Shown: piece after piece, positions 14,668-14,958 of the stretch | Layout: every line of letters begins with the position of its first letter | Numbering within the stretch: position 1 is the first letter of the stretch | Source: Rhodospirillaceae bacterium | GTDB lineage: Bacteria; Pseudomonadota; Alphaproteobacteria; Rhodospirillales; Magnetovibrionaceae | NCBI GenBank assembly: GCA_029883045.1 | Contig: JAOUJU010000013.1 | Location: 1-14,958, forward strand | Direction: 5' to 3' | DNA: 14,958 nucleotides | Program-made: the position numbers and the translations under genes | The notes under the pieces: generated by a model | Told to the model about the DNA's origin: nothing | Database searches by the model: none | The model's input: the letters and a program-made list of their open reading frames with translations, nothing else

Positions 14668-14958
14668 ATGGCGTATACAATCAAGGGCGAAACTTGCGAA
14701 TGGGAAGTTGTAATTGGGCTAGAAATCCATTGTCAGGTTATATCTAACGCAAAATTATTTTCCGGCGCAGCCACCGATTTTGGTTCTGATCCCAATACCC
14801 AAGTATCATTGGTTGATGCCGCCATGCCCGGCATGCTTCCGGTAATTAACGAAGTTTGTGTTGAACAGGCGGTGCGTACGGGGTTGGGTTTAAATGCGCA
14901 AATAAACCTTAAATCGGTTTTTGCCCGTAAAAACTATTTTTACGCAGATTTGCCGCAG
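14668..14958 (+). CDS. gatB: Asp-tRNA(Asn)/Glu-tRNA(Gln) amidotransferase subunit B, 5' part only
   Basis: GatB binds the misacylated tRNA, phosphorylates its side-chain carboxylate and completes amidation with ammonia from GatA. Only the first 97 codons are in the window (family length about 480). I translated them: WEVVIGLEIHCQV, SNAKLFSGAATDFGSDPNTQVS, VDAAMPGMLPVINE and FARKNYFYADLPQ are the expected N-terminal GatB motifs of the kinase-like cradle domain. The common GLEIHVQ reads GLEIHCQ here, a small change of no clear consequence. The reading frame is open to the window edge, so this is a truncation by the window and not a broken gene. Confidence 0.97.
   Translation, partial: MAYTIKGETCEWEVVIGLEIHCQVISNAKLFSGAATDFGSDPNTQVSLVDAAMPGMLPVINEVCVEQAVRTGLGLNAQINLKSVFARKNYFYADLPQ

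Overview
The window looks like chromosomal core DNA from an alphaproteobacterium. The order ruvX / pyrB-pyrC-plsY-dprA-topA-rnr together with a gatC-gatA-gatB run is an arrangement familiar from that class, and the PyrC shows the metal-site loss often seen in pyrB-linked copies there. Base composition is moderate to AT-leaning with many Lys/Asn/Ile codons, which would fit a free-living, perhaps marine, uncultured lineage; that last point is inference. I saw no phage, insertion sequence, CRISPR, tRNA or rRNA.

Minus strand, 1 to about 11,800, reading right to left: ruvX (pre-16S rRNA processing), an AEC-family membrane carrier, pyrB and a dihydroorotase-like pyrC (pyrimidine synthesis), plsY (phospholipid synthesis), dprA (ssDNA/RecA loading), topA (DNA topoisomerase I), rnr (RNase R), and an S41/PDZ carboxy-terminal processing protease cut off by the window edge. 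Spacings are a few to about 70 bases and plsY/dprA overlap, so most or all of this may be transcribed together, with a possible extra promoter just before pyrB.

Plus strand, 11,844 to the end: a secreted SH3b-domain protein of unknown function, then gatC, gatA and the first 97 codons of gatB, encoding the Glu-tRNA(Gln)/Asp-tRNA(Asn) amidotransferase. The two directions diverge from a 43-base gap holding a perfect TATAAT that is part of a symmetric TTATAA, a candidate bidirectional promoter.

No gene-free stretch exceeds about 120 bases. The most interesting points are the catalytically degraded dihydroorotase beside an intact pyrB, the symmetric divergent promoter, a possible leaderless pyrB transcript, the uncharacterised SH3b protein, and generally weak Shine-Dalgarno signals. 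I found no clear evidence of a wholly new multi-gene system here.
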